Assembly: GCF_001423295.1 (NCBI RefSeq)
Contig: NZ_LMNG01000002.1
Span: forward strand, 82,433 to 146,432
DNA from: Methylobacterium sp. Leaf112
GTDB lineage: Bacteria > Pseudomonadota > Alphaproteobacteria > Rhizobiales > Beijerinckiaceae
Direction: 5' to 3'
Length of the DNA stretch: 64,000 nt
Positions 1 to 8,767 of the stretch are shown piece after piece. The notes below the pieces were generated by a model. The model did no database searches. It saw nothing but the letters and a program-made list of their open reading frames with translations, and was not told where the DNA came from. Both the position numbers and the translations under genes were made by a program. The first letter of the stretch is position 1. Every line of letters starts with the position of its first letter.

Positions 1-298
1 GTATGGAAATACCTGCGTGCTCCTTTTTGGATGGGTTCCCCGGGACGCGACAAACGTTCCGTCCCCCGTGCGGCGCATGATCGCGAATATTTTCGTCGCA
101 GAATAGGATTCTTCAAAAGACCGTTTCATTGACTACGGGCTGCGTTGCTTCATCATCAGGCAGCTCAGCAAATGATCGTGACGACAGGCGCTGGGATAAT
201 CATCCAACCGAACGAATTGCTCTGGCCTTACTGGATCGAAATTCGTTCGTTCCGTGGGAAGGCGACGCATTCGTCGAATGCCCTGCAGGAATCCCATC

Positions 299-1618
299 AT
301 GCCGAGCCCACACGCTTCCTCGCATCCCGAGACCCTCGCGCTCCATGCCGGATGGCGTGCCGATCCCACGACGGGCTCCGTCGCGGTGCCGATCCACCAG
401 ACCACGTCCTACCAGTTCCGCGACACCGGCCACGCCGAGAGCCTGTTCGCTCTCAAAGAGTTCGGAAACATCTACACCCGGGTCAACAACCCGACCGTCG
501 ATGTGCTCGAACAGCGTCTCGCGGCCCTGGAAGGCGGTGCCGCGGCACTGGCCGTCGCTTCGGGGCAGGCGGCCTCGGCGCTGTCGGTTCAGAACCTCGC
601 GCGGGCCGGCGACAACATCGTCTCCTCCACCGATCTCTACGGCGGCACCTGGAACCTGTTCGCCAACACCCTGGCCGAGCAGGGGATCGAGGTTCGTTTC
701 GTCGACCCCGCCGATCCCGAGAACTTCGCCCGCGCCACCGACGCGCGCACCCGGGCCTATTACGGCGAGACCCTGGCCAATCCGAAACTCGCGGTGTTTC
801 CCATCGCGGAGGTCGCGGCCATCGGCCGGCCACTCGGCATCCCCCTCATCATCGACAACACCGCGACGCCGCTCCTGGCGCGCCCGTTCGACCACGGTGC
901 CGCCGTGGTCGTCTATTCGACGACGAAGTATCTCGGCGGTCACGGCATCGCCATCGGCGGGGCGATCATCGACGGCGGCACGTTCGACTGGTCGGCCTAT
1001 CCGGAGCGCCAACCCGCCCTGACCACCCCCGACCCGAGCTATCACGGGGCCGTCTGGACGGAGGCGGCCAAGCCGCTGGGACCCATCGCCTACGTGCTGC
1101 GCGCCCGTGTCCGTCTCCTGCGCGACCTCGGCCCGGCGGTCTCGCCGCTCAACGCCTTCCTCACCCTTCAGGGCATCGAGACCGTGGCCCTGCGCATCGA
1201 GCGCCACAGTCACAATGCGCAGGCGGTGGCAGACTATCTCTCCGGCCGGCCCGAGATCGAGCGGGTGATCCATCCCTCGCACCACACCGGCAAGGCGCGC
1301 GAGCGGGTCGCCAAATACCTCCGGGGCGGGCACGGCGGCCTCGTCGGCTTCGAACTCGCCGCAGGGCGCGAGGCCGGGCGCAGCTTCATCGAGGGCTTGA
1401 AGCTGTTCTACCACGTCGCCAACATCGGCGACGCCCGCAGCCTCGCCATCCACCCGGCGACCACCACGCACGCCCAGCTCTCGCCCGAGCACCAACGCGC
1501 CTCGGGCGTGTCCGACGGCTACGTGCGCCTCTCCATCGGCCTCGAGCATATCGACGATATCCTGGCCGACCTCGACCAGGCGCTGGCGGCGGTCGGCACC
1601 TACGCCAAGGCGGCCTGA
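299..1618 (+). CDS. metY: O-acetylhomoserine aminocarboxypropyltransferase (MetY-type, PLP)
   Basis: Likely makes homocysteine (or methionine) directly from O-acetylhomoserine and sulfide (or methanethiol), in the cytoplasm. The 439-aa product has the Cys/Met-metabolism PLP fold from end to end: an N-terminal TLALHAGWRAD segment, the cofactor-loop SGQAASAL, an IIDNTATPLLARP stretch, and the lysine in STTKYLGGHG that forms the Schiff base. The open frame extends further upstream, but the ATG at 299 gives the usual family N-terminus (MPSPHASSHPETLALHAG). The next gene starts 3 bp after its stop, so the two are co-transcribed. The gene-poor 298 bp before it showed no SAM-II or SAM-I riboswitch by eye. 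The neighbours suggest sulfide capture after organosulfur breakdown. Confidence 0.93.
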   Translation: MPSPHASSHPETLALHAGWRADPTTGSVAVPIHQTTSYQFRDTGHAESLFALKEFGNIYTRVNNPTVDVLEQRLAALEGGAAALAVASGQAASALSVQNLARAGDNIVSSTDLYGGTWNLFANTLAEQGIEVRFVDPADPENFARATDARTRAYYGETLANPKLAVFPIAEVAAIGRPLGIPLIIDNTATPLLARPFDHGAAVVVYSTTKYLGGHGIAIGGAIIDGGTFDWSAYPERQPALTTPDPSYHGAVWTEAAKPLGPIAYVLRARVRLLRDLGPAVSPLNAFLTLQGIETVALRIERHSHNAQAVADYLSGRPEIERVIHPSHHTGKARERVAKYLRGGHGGLVGFELAAGREAGRSFIEGLKLFYHVANIGDARSLAIHPATTTHAQLSPEHQRASGVSDGYVRLSIGLEHIDDILADLDQALAAVGTYAKAA

Positions 1619-1621
1619 CCC

Positions 1622-2632
1622 ATGGCCGGAGTTCCAGACTTCGACCTGCGCCGCCTCGACGAAGGACCCTCCGAACGGGCTGCCTTCCTCGCCGCCCTGC
1701 GGCAGGCGGCCCGGGACGTCGGCTTCTTCACCCTGTCCGGGCATGGCATTTCCCCGGCGCAGATTGCCGAGACCCAGGCCCTGGCGCGACGCTTCTTCGC
1801 CCTGTCGCTTTCCGAGAAGCGAGCGGTGGCCATGATCCGCTCGCCGCACTTTCGCGGCTACACGGAAGCCGGGCGCGAGATCACCCGCGGCACCCCGGAC
1901 TGGCGCGAGCAGTTCGACATCGGCGCCGAGCGTCCCGCCCTGCCGCGGCGTGCGGGCGATCCGGCCTGGACGCGGCTTCAGGGCCCCAACCTCTGGCCCG
2001 CCGGCCTGCCGGAGCTGCGGGTCGGCCTGCTGCGCTGGCAGGAGGCGGTGACGCGGGTCGGCATCCGGGTTCTGCGCGCCTTCGCCGAGGCGCTGGGCCA
2101 ACCCGAGGACGCGTTCGAGCCGATCTACGCCGGCGCCCCGAACCAGCACATCAAGATCATCCGCTACCCCGGCCGCGACGGCACCGAGGGCGACCAGGGC
2201 GTGGGCGCCCACAAGGACAGCGGGCTCCTCACCCTCCTGGTTCAGGACGGGCAGAGCGGGCTCGAGGTCGAAGGGCCGGAGGGCTGGATTTCCGTGGAGC
2301 CGCGGGAGGGCCGGTTCGTCGTCAATGTCGGCGAGCTGCTGGAGCTCGCCTCCGACGGTTACCTGCGCGCCACGGTACACCGGGTGGTGACGCCACCGGC
2401 CGGGCGCGACCGGCTCTCCGTGGCGTTCTTCCTCGGCGCACGTCACGACGCCGTCGTGCCGCTCCTGACTCTTCCGCCTTCCCTCGCGGACAAGGCACGG
2501 GGCCCAGTGGGCGATCCCGACAACCCGCTCTTCCACGAGGTCGGCCGCAACACCCTCAAGGGCCGTCTGCGCTCGCATCCGGATGTGGCCGCGCGCCATT
2601 ACGGCGACCTGTTGCCGACGGGGGCGGCATGA
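1622..2632 (+). CDS. 2-oxoglutarate/Fe(II)-dependent oxygenase, isopenicillin-N-synthase-like
   Basis: 336-aa soluble oxygenase of the IPNS/flavonol-synthase type (DIOX_N plus 2OG-FeII_Oxy). The N-terminus carries AARDVGFFTLSGHGI. The iron site reads as H-x-D in GAHKDSGLLTLL (about residue 199) plus a distal His in ATVHRVV (about 250). The 2OG-anchoring Arg is in RDRLSVAFFLG. It starts 3 bp after metY and its stop overlaps the next small ORF. The substrate is unknown. In this context it may oxidise an organosulfur compound, but this subfamily is distinct from TauD, so that is only inferred from position. Confidence 0.88.
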   Translation: MAGVPDFDLRRLDEGPSERAAFLAALRQAARDVGFFTLSGHGISPAQIAETQALARRFFALSLSEKRAVAMIRSPHFRGYTEAGREITRGTPDWREQFDIGAERPALPRRAGDPAWTRLQGPNLWPAGLPELRVGLLRWQEAVTRVGIRVLRAFAEALGQPEDAFEPIYAGAPNQHIKIIRYPGRDGTEGDQGVGAHKDSGLLTLLVQDGQSGLEVEGPEGWISVEPREGRFVVNVGELLELASDGYLRATVHRVVTPPAGRDRLSVAFFLGARHDAVVPLLTLPPSLADKARGPVGDPDNPLFHEVGRNTLKGRLRSHPDVAARHYGDLLPTGAA

Positions 2633-2826
2633 CCGGACGCCTCATCCGCATCCTGCACGCGATGCTGCCGGATCCGTCCGGACCTGCTGGGGCACCTCCG
2701 GACCCGGCCCTGCTGGCCGGCGCCGCGGCCCTCCTCGGCCACCACACCTTCGGGCGCTCGATCGCCGCGGGCCCGCTTCCGAAGGGCTCCACGCCGCGGC
2801 CGCAACGGCTCCGTCCCGTCCGATAG
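2629..2826 (+). CDS. Small hypothetical protein (65 aa), translationally coupled
   Basis: The ATG overlaps the TGA of the oxygenase gene in an ATGA junction, typical of translational coupling. The 65-aa product begins MTGRLIRILHAMLP and is Pro/Gly/Ala rich with no recognisable domain. It fills the gap before the sulfonate-binding-protein gene. It could be a real small protein or a chance GC-rich frame; the coupling is the only support. Confidence 0.35.
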   Translation: MTGRLIRILHAMLPDPSGPAGAPPDPALLAGAAALLGHHTFGRSIAAGPLPKGSTPRPQRLRPVR

Positions 2827-2880
2827 CCAACCTCCGTCCTCCGGGCAAACGCTCCGGGAACGAGCCCAAGGATACGATCC

Positions 2881-3858
2881 ATGACAACTTCCGCCCCCTG
2901 GACGCGGCGCGGCCTCCTCGGCGGCGCCGGAGCCGCCCTGGCCCTCGGTCCCACGGGTGGACGCCCGGCGCTCGGCGCAGACAAGCCGGTCCGCCTCAGC
3001 TTCCAGCGCTCATCGACCCTGCTGACCGTGCTCAAGCTCAAGGGCACCCTGGTCGAGCGCCTGGCCGCGAAGGGTTTTGCGCCGAGTTGGCACCAGTTCA
3101 CCGGCGTGATCGAGCCCATGAACAGCGGCGCCGTCGACCTCCACGCCGATGTCGCCGACGCGATTCCGGTTTTCACGCAATCGGCTGGCGCGCCCCTGAC
3201 CTTCTACGCCATGGAGGCGGGCTCGCCCCGCGCCGAGGCGATCATCGTGCCCGATGAATCCCCGATCCGCTCGGTGGCGGACCTCAAGGGCAAGACGGTG
3301 GGCGTCTCGCGCGGCTCGGGCTGCCACTTCATCCTCGCCGCCGCCCTCAAGCGCGAAGGCCTGCGGTTCTCCGACATCACGCCGGCCTATCTCGAGGCGC
3401 CCGACGGGGCCGCCGCGTTCGCCCGGGGCAGCCTCGACGCCTGGGCGATCTGGGACCCGTTCCTCGCCATCGCCCAGGCCAAACGCCCCGTACGGGTGCT
3501 TGCCGACGCGACCGGCCTGTCGAGCTACAACCGCTACTTTCTCGTCAACGACAGCTTCGCCGCCGCGCACCCGGAGGTGGTGGGAATCGTGTTCGATGCC
3601 CTCGTGGAGGCCGGGCGATGGGTCAAGGCCAACCCGAAGGACGCCGTCGCGCTTCTCGGCCCCGTCTGGGGCGACCTGCCGCCCGACATCGTCGCCACGG
3701 TCAACGAACGGCGCAGCTACGCCATCCAGCCCGTGGAGAGGGCCGCCCTGTCCGAGCAGCAGACCATCGCCGACACCTTCCAAGAGGCCGGCCTGATCCC
3801 CCGGAAGATCGACGCCACCGCCGTGCGGATCTGGCGACCCGCCGCGAGCCGGGGTTGA
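2881..3858 (+). CDS. ABC transporter substrate-binding protein, SsuA/TauA-like (aliphatic sulfonate)
   Basis: 325-aa periplasmic binding protein of the SsuA/NMT1 family. A twin-arginine-like leader (TRRGLLGGAGAALALG) precedes the mature part. Typical SsuA landmarks follow: LKLKGTLVERLAAKGF, SPIRSVADLKGKTVGVSRGSG (ligand loop), and AWAIWDPFLAIAQ. It presumably captures alkanesulfonates or related sulfur compounds for an ABC importer. No SsuB or SsuC gene lies in the window, so the permease and ATPase must be encoded elsewhere. The next gene (monooxygenase) starts 2 bp after its stop, which fits import followed by oxidative desulfonation. Confidence 0.88.
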   Translation: MTTSAPWTRRGLLGGAGAALALGPTGGRPALGADKPVRLSFQRSSTLLTVLKLKGTLVERLAAKGFAPSWHQFTGVIEPMNSGAVDLHADVADAIPVFTQSAGAPLTFYAMEAGSPRAEAIIVPDESPIRSVADLKGKTVGVSRGSGCHFILAAALKREGLRFSDITPAYLEAPDGAAAFARGSLDAWAIWDPFLAIAQAKRPVRVLADATGLSSYNRYFLVNDSFAAAHPEVVGIVFDALVEAGRWVKANPKDAVALLGPVWGDLPPDIVATVNERRSYAIQPVERAALSEQQTIADTFQEAGLIPRKIDATAVRIWRPAASRG

Positions 3859-3860
3859 GC

Positions 3861-4919
3861 ATGGCCGCCGCTTCCCCACGCTTCGGCGTCTGGGCGCCCG
3901 TGCACGGATCGCGCGCCGCCCACCACGATCCCGAGGAGCCCGACGACGCGAGCTGGGCACGCACCCGCGCCCTGGTGCTGGAGGCCGAAACCCTCGGATT
4001 CGATTCCGTGCTCGTCGCCCAGCACACCATGAACCCCTACGACGAGGCGCGCGACCAGCTCGATGCCTGGAGCGCATCGGCGGCGCTGGCCGCCCTGACG
4101 CACCGGATCGAGATCATCGCGGCGATCAAGCCGGGCCTCGTCCATCCGGTGGTACTCGCGAAGGCGGCGCTGGGCATCGACCGGATCAGCGAGGGACGCT
4201 TCGCGCTCAACCTCGTCAATGCTTGGAACAAGGCCGAGTTCGAGCGGGCCGGCCTGCCGTTTCCGGCTCACGACGCACGCTACGCCTATGGCCGGGAATG
4301 GATCGGCCTCGTCGACCGGCTCATGCGGGGCGAACGGGTCCGGTTCACGGGCGAACATTTCAGGGTGAAGGATTACCAGTTGCGGCCCGCCGGCACCGGT
4401 GGCCGCCGGCCAACCCTCTATGTCGGCGGGGAATCCGAACCGGCCCGCGCCCTGGTGGCCGATCACGGCGATGTCTGGTTCATCAACGGCCAGCCCCTGG
4501 AAGAGGTCGCGGCGCTGATCGCCGACGTCGCCCGGCGCCCGGCCGCCAATGGTCCCCTGCGCTACGGCCTCTCGGCTTTCGTCATCGCCCGCGACACGGA
4601 CGACGAGGCCGAGGCCGAGCATGCGCGGCTCATCGCACTCGCCGAACGCGACGCCGCCATCCGGGCCGACACCCGCGCGCGGACGGACCCGGCCGCCGTG
4701 ATGTTCGCCAAGCCCGGTCTCGCCCAGCCCGACGGACCCGTCCGCCATGTCGGCACCAACGGTGGCACCGCCGCGGGGCTGGTGGGCAGCTACGGTCGGA
4801 TCGCGGAACGCCTGTCCGCCTTTCACGCAGCCGGCATCGACCTGTTCATGCTCCAGTTCCAACCGTTCGAGGCGGAGATGCGCCGGTTCGCCGAGACGAT
4901 CCTACCGCGCCTGCGCTGA
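3861..4919 (+). CDS. FMNH2-dependent monooxygenase of the LLM class, SfnG/SsuD-like
   Basis: 352-aa flavin-dependent monooxygenase with a bacterial luciferase-like TIM barrel. Diagnostic stretches include FGVWAPVHGS at the N-terminus, GFDSVLVAQHTMNP, AIKPGLVHPVVLAKAAL, RFALNLVNAWNKAEFE and YVGGESEPAR. This pattern is closer to dimethylsulfone monooxygenase SfnG than to SsuD. It would split a C-S bond with reduced FMN supplied by a separate reductase, which is not seen here. The ATG at 3861 is chosen because it lies just after the SsuA stop and gives the normal family N-terminus; the frame is open further upstream but would run inside SsuA. Confidence 0.88.
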   Translation: MAAASPRFGVWAPVHGSRAAHHDPEEPDDASWARTRALVLEAETLGFDSVLVAQHTMNPYDEARDQLDAWSASAALAALTHRIEIIAAIKPGLVHPVVLAKAALGIDRISEGRFALNLVNAWNKAEFERAGLPFPAHDARYAYGREWIGLVDRLMRGERVRFTGEHFRVKDYQLRPAGTGGRRPTLYVGGESEPARALVADHGDVWFINGQPLEEVAALIADVARRPAANGPLRYGLSAFVIARDTDDEAEAEHARLIALAERDAAIRADTRARTDPAAVMFAKPGLAQPDGPVRHVGTNGGTAAGLVGSYGRIAERLSAFHAAGIDLFMLQFQPFEAEMRRFAETILPRLR

Positions 4920-5172
4920 ACGGCCCGGGGATCCGCCCGGCCGTCGCAGAACGCCGGAGCATGATCTTTCACGCGATACCCCACTTGAAAACAGCTGGTC
5001 TCTGTAGACACCAAGACTGACAGTCATCTTTCAAATACAATGATCCTGCCATTTGAGACTTGCTTCGACACTGCGGATTGCCGACTCCAAGGCGATGCGG
5101 CGTGACATCGGGTTGGGCAGAGCCTTGCCGGGTGCCCTCGATTCCGCGCCTTCGCCGAGATGGGAATGATCG

Positions 5173-6390
5173 ATGATACAAACAGATGCGGGATGGGGCG
5201 CGGGGCCGAGCGCACGTTACGAGGATCTCGCCGCGGGCTTCCGGCCGGTGTTCGCGCGGATCCGCGCCACCGCCGTGACCCGCGACCGGGAGCGTACGCT
5301 GCCCCATGAGGAGATCGGCTGGCTGAAGCAGGCCGGCTTCACCACCCTCCGGCTGGCACGCGACGCGGGTGGTTTCGACGCGAGTCTGCCCGAGCTGTTC
5401 AATCTGCTCATCGAGCTGTCTCAGGCCGATCCCAACGTGACCAACGCCCTGCGGGCGCATTTTGGCTTCACCGAGGACATGCTGTGCTCGTCGTCGGATG
5501 CGTGGCGGGCCCGTTGGATCGGCCGGATCGGTGACCGCGAGACCGTGGGCAGCGGCGTCTCCGAGACCGGCGAGGCCAAGGTCGGGCAGTTCGACACGGT
5601 GTTGCGGCCGGACGGAGCGCAATGGCGCCTCGACGGCCGGAAGTTCTACACCACCGGCTCGCTCTTCGCCGACTGGATCCACGTCTCGGCGCAGGACGAG
5701 GCCGGCGTCGCCATGGTGGCGGCGGTCCCCGTGCGCGCACCCGGTGTCGAGATCCTCGACGACTGGGACGGGTTCGGACAGGCGCTGACGGCCAGCGGCA
5801 CGGCGGTGTTCACGAACGTCGGCCTCGGGCCGGAGCTGATCAAGCCCGATCCGGAACGCTTCCCCTACGCCATGGCGTTCTTCCAACTCGTCCATCTCGC
5901 GACCCTCGCGGGGATCGGTCGCTCGGCGGCCCTCGACGTCACGCGTCTCGTGGCGGAGCGCCAGCGCGTCTACAGCCACGGCAACGGCAGCCGTTCGGGT
6001 GACGACCCTCAGGTGCAGCAGGTGGTCGGTCGCGTGCGCGGCGCGGCCTACGCCGCCGGCGCCATCGTCCTCAAGGCGGCCGAGTCCCTGGAACGGACCT
6101 ATGCGGTGCATCGCACCGGTCGATCCGCCGAGTCCACTGCGGCCATCGCGGATGTCGAGGTCAACCAGGCCGTCAGCGTGGTCACCAACCTCGTGCTGGA
6201 AGCCACCACGACGCTGTTCGACGCCCTCGGCGCTTCGGCGGTGAAGGGTGGCCATGGCCTGGATCGGCATTGGCGCAACGCCCGCACCATCGCCTCGCAC
6301 AATCCCCGGATCTACCGCGACCGCACGGTCGGCGACTTCGCGGTGAACGGCACGGCCCCGCCGCGCCAGTACCGGGTCGGATCCGCCTGA
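5173..6390 (+). CDS. Acyl-CoA dehydrogenase-fold flavoprotein, SfnB/DszC-like
   Basis: 405-aa protein of the acyl-CoA dehydrogenase superfamily. It has an N-terminal helical domain (LPHEEIGWLKQAGFTTLRL), a middle beta domain (GDRETVGSGVSETGEAKVGQ, then RLDGRKFYTTGSLFADWI) and a C-terminal four-helix domain. Proteins of this type in sulfur-starvation clusters (SfnB, DszC-like) are flavin monooxygenases or dehydrogenases acting on organosulfur compounds. It lies 253 bp downstream of the SfnG-like gene on the same strand and may have its own promoter. Substrate is inferred from context only. Confidence 0.85.
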   Translation: MIQTDAGWGAGPSARYEDLAAGFRPVFARIRATAVTRDRERTLPHEEIGWLKQAGFTTLRLARDAGGFDASLPELFNLLIELSQADPNVTNALRAHFGFTEDMLCSSSDAWRARWIGRIGDRETVGSGVSETGEAKVGQFDTVLRPDGAQWRLDGRKFYTTGSLFADWIHVSAQDEAGVAMVAAVPVRAPGVEILDDWDGFGQALTASGTAVFTNVGLGPELIKPDPERFPYAMAFFQLVHLATLAGIGRSAALDVTRLVAERQRVYSHGNGSRSGDDPQVQQVVGRVRGAAYAAGAIVLKAAESLERTYAVHRTGRSAESTAAIADVEVNQAVSVVTNLVLEATTTLFDALGASAVKGGHGLDRHWRNARTIASHNPRIYRDRTVGDFAVNGTAPPRQYRVGSA

Positions 6391-6467
6391 GCGACGGGCG
6401 AACGCCGGGGGTCCGGGTCGGCGGTATCGAAACACTCCGAGATTCGAAGAGTTGGTGCGGCAGAAAC

Positions 6468-6544
6468 TGGCGACCCCGGTTGGGCTCGAACCAACGACCT
6501 GCCGCTTAGAAGGCGGCTGCTCTATCCAGCTGAGCTACGGAGTC
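6468..6544 (-). tRNA. tRNA-Arg (anticodon TCT)
   Basis: Read on the minus strand, a 77-nt cloverleaf starts GACTCCG and ends CGGGGTC-G-CCA. The acceptor arms pair over 7 bp with one G-T. The D-arm region is GCTCAGCTGGATAGAGC. The anticodon stem GCCGC/GCGGC encloses loop CTTCTAA, giving anticodon TCT (Arg, AGA codons). The T-arm contains GGTTCGAGCC. CCA is genomically encoded. Confidence 0.96.
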
Positions 6545-6847
6545 TGGGGGTGCCAGCGCCCGTAGAAGCCATGGGTCTCGCGGTCGGTCAACCCCGAGCG
6601 CTCGGCCTTTCGGGATGCGTGCTGCCCAGCGTCGCGGCTACACGTACATTGCCGGGAATGGCGAGGAGGCTGCCGAAGTGACAGGGCTGTGGCGCCGAGC
6701 TTCCGATGAAATACCCGGGGCGCGAATTCGAACCCAGATCGACCGCGCTCACTCGCCCTCCAGGGATACGACCATACCGAAGCTCTCTTTCGGCTCCGCG
6801 GCGCGCGCTTTCTTCTCAATGACGAGGCATCGACCGACCGGAGGTGA
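6545..6847. other. Intergenic stretch next to tRNA-Arg with no supported gene
   Basis: About 300 bp between the 5' end of the tRNA gene and the PsiF-like small gene. Short frames on both strands show no family features and no convincing ribosome binding site. The tRNA promoter must lie in this stretch, on the minus strand. Confidence 0.5.
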
Positions 6848-7114
6848 CTAGAATTTCTGTTTCTTCGATTGAAGATCTTTGCCCGCGTTGATGCGATATC
6901 CTGCGATACACTGCGTGACGAACGGCGCCCTTAGTTTGTGCCGCATCCCATTCTGCTGGGCACGTCGCTCGCACTTTTCCCGCCAATCCGACTTCTGCGT
7001 CATCGCGCCAGCCATCGAAGGATTCGCGCGTGCTGGGAGCCACGTCAAGGATAGGATGCAGAGGCTCGATAGGATGGTCACGCGAATCCGTCGTCCTTGC
7101 GACTTCGACCCCAT
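6848..7114 (-). CDS. Small secreted protein with PsiF-like cysteine motif
   Basis: 88-aa product starting MGSKSQGRRIRVTI, with a hydrophobic Sec-type signal (ILSSLCILSLTWLPARA) and a mature part of about 60 residues. Two cysteines sit in a pattern like the PsiF repeat (REKCERRA ... LRAPFVTQCIAG), which in the family is CxxDAK...ERxAFxxxCL. The start at 7114 is chosen over the upstream in-frame codon at 7150 because AAGGA lies about 10 bp before it. Family assignment is tentative. It lies 38 bp downstream of a small membrane-protein gene on the same strand and may share its transcript. Confidence 0.55.
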   Translation of the reverse strand: MGSKSQGRRIRVTILSSLCILSLTWLPARANPSMAGAMTQKSDWREKCERRAQQNGMRHKLRAPFVTQCIAGYRINAGKDLQSKKQKF

Positions 7115-7152
7115 GAAGCTGAAATCCTTCCTGCCGATCCGATGGGGCATGC

Positions 7153-7299
7153 TCAGACTGGAACGCCGAAGCGCTGTCCGAACAAGTAGAGTGCCAAGAA
7201 AACGACGGCGATCAGTACCACCAAAATTCCCAGGATTAACAGCAAGTTTTTCGATTTTCTCTTTTCCGCCGAGCCGTACTGATTACCATTGAGTGACAT
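7153..7299 (-). CDS. 48-aa single-span membrane protein
   Basis: Short gene read on the minus strand: a polar, basic N-terminus of about 17 residues (MSLNGNQYGSAEKRKSKN), one strongly hydrophobic helix rich in Leu/Ile/Val (residues about 19-40), and a short tail ending GQRFGVPV before TGA. A GAGG ribosome-binding site lies 9-10 bp upstream of the ATG. The N-in positive patch predicts a cytoplasmic N-terminus. Function is unknown; small proteins of this shape often act as membrane stress peptides or subunits of larger complexes. The topology and the Shine-Dalgarno make it credible despite its size. Confidence 0.6.
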   Translation of the reverse strand: MSLNGNQYGSAEKRKSKNLLLILGILVVLIAVVFLALYLFGQRFGVPV

Positions 7300-7783
7300 T
7301 TGTATAAACCTCGTCGATGTTTATATCAGATGGATCAAATATTCGTCATCCAGATGGAAATATAAATTCTTGATATTCGGGCGAGCCCGAACCACAGTAG
7401 AACACGCAGCATCGGGACGGGCACCTCACTCGTGTCATGAGTTCGCCCGATCCTGGACCTCAACCGGGAAGCGCGTAGGCAAACGATCCAAAACAAATCT
7501 CAGGGATTCGTTCCGCGGTAGATTTCACATAAGATTGATGGATTAAAGCTCGAACCTCGGTAGAGCACCGAACCATCGTCACGCAGTGCTCTATTGGTCG
7601 TTCGGCACTAGACTATACTGAAACATCTATAGCCGGCACGTTGTGAAATCTGGATTGGACATCACCGAGCAGCGATCGCATCGTGCCGTCGCAGGCCACG
7701 ACGGATCGGAACCCTCTTTTTCTTCACGAACGTGCCTATCGGGCGAGCCGCCGTCGTCGACGCCTTGCTCAGCGAATCACATC
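7300..7783. other. Intergenic region with AT-rich block
   Basis: About 480 bp between divergently read small genes and the 3' end of the histidine kinase gene. The part from about 7300 to 7400 is clearly AT-rich compared with the surroundings and probably carries the promoter of the 48-aa membrane-protein gene. Open frames here are short and show no family features. No tRNA or repeat was recognised. Confidence 0.5.
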
Positions 7784-8464
7784 TCACGTCTCGCGCGCGA
7801 AGGCGTGATCGGTGAAGGGCAAGTTGAGGCTACAGCGCAGACCGTCCGCATCATAGCTCAGTATCGTCTCGGCCTGGAGTTCATCCGCGAGCGTACGGTT
7901 CAGCATCTCGGTACCGAAGCCAGTGACGAGCGGTGCCGCCGCGATCCTCGGACCGCCGCGCTCCTGCCACGTGACCGCGAGCCAATGCGCATCGTGGGAT
8001 AGTTTCAGGCGCCATGTCACGGATACGTGGCCGCCCCGGGCCGACAGGGCTCCGTACTTGATCGCGTTCGTAGTCAGTTCCTGGAATGCCAATCCCAGGC
8101 TCATCGCGGCCCTTGGTGCCAGCCGAACCGATGGCCCATCGAGGGAAACCTGATCGTCTTCACGGGCTTGGCCGGCCATGAACTCCGTCGCCAGAAGGGT
8201 GGCAAGGTCCACGCCTCCATCCGACGCGCAATCGATCGCCGACTGCGTACGGGTGAGCGCGTCGAGGCGACCTTCGATATGCAGGGCGAAGTCTTCGAGC
8301 GTCTCACTCGACTCGACCGTACGCCGGATGACGGAACGCATCATGCCCAAGACGTTCCGGCTTCGGTGTGGAAGCGCGATCGGGTGCGCTTCAGGCTCGG
8401 ACCAACGACCCGCCAGATTGCCGTCCGGGGAAGGAGACCAGTCGTCCCCGTCATCGCTGCTCAT
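7784..8464 (-). CDS. Soluble HWE-family sensor histidine kinase (catalytic core only)
   Basis: 226-aa kinase core without membrane spans or a PAS/GAF sensor. The phosphoacceptor box is HRSRNVLGMMRSVIRRT (His near residue 34), followed by the HWE N-box FQELTTNAIKYGALS, the WQERGGP motif that defines HWE kinases, and GFGTEMLN. The start at 8464 is preferred over 8500 because GAGG lies 5 bp before it. Acidic, low-complexity residues fill the first 30 positions. HWE/HisKA_2 kinases in alphaproteobacteria often feed the PhyR-NepR-EcfG general stress pathway, and stress genes follow here, but no PhyR is present in the window. Partner unknown. Confidence 0.85.
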   Translation of the reverse strand: MSSDDGDDWSPSPDGNLAGRWSEPEAHPIALPHRSRNVLGMMRSVIRRTVESSETLEDFALHIEGRLDALTRTQSAIDCASDGGVDLATLLATEFMAGQAREDDQVSLDGPSVRLAPRAAMSLGLAFQELTTNAIKYGALSARGGHVSVTWRLKLSHDAHWLAVTWQERGGPRIAAAPLVTGFGTEMLNRTLADELQAETILSYDADGLRCSLNLPFTDHAFARET

Positions 8465-8767
8465 GGAATCCTCGCATGGCGTGAACCTTCGACGGCTCAT
8501 CCTCGTGCCCGAGGTGTCGACAACCGGACGTGAACAGATCCTAAGCCCACACGACGCCGACCTTGTCCCGAGTGCCTAGTCCGACCCAGGCGCACCTCCA
8601 GGCCCACCTGCAACATGCAAGCCCCCTCGCAGGGATGCAGGCCCCATGAACGGCCCAGCGGATCGAAGGTGCACAACGAGAATCGCACACCACCTGAAAC
8701 CTATGTTGATGAAGCTTTCCTTTCGATGTCCGACACGTGTCGGTGTCGATCGGAGGAGTCGTACCTC

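Noticed and set aside
1..298. SAM riboswitch upstream of metY
   Set aside because: Expected in alphaproteobacteria, but I could not find the SAM-II or SAM-I core by eye; a covariance-model search would settle it.
200..2599. 799-aa minus-strand frame over metY and the oxygenase
   Set aside because: No family features; a shadow of two recognisable plus-strand genes.
6700..6760. tRNA-like T-arm sequence near tRNA-Arg
   Set aside because: GAATTCGAACCC looks like a T-loop, but the arms do not pair and no other cloverleaf parts are present.
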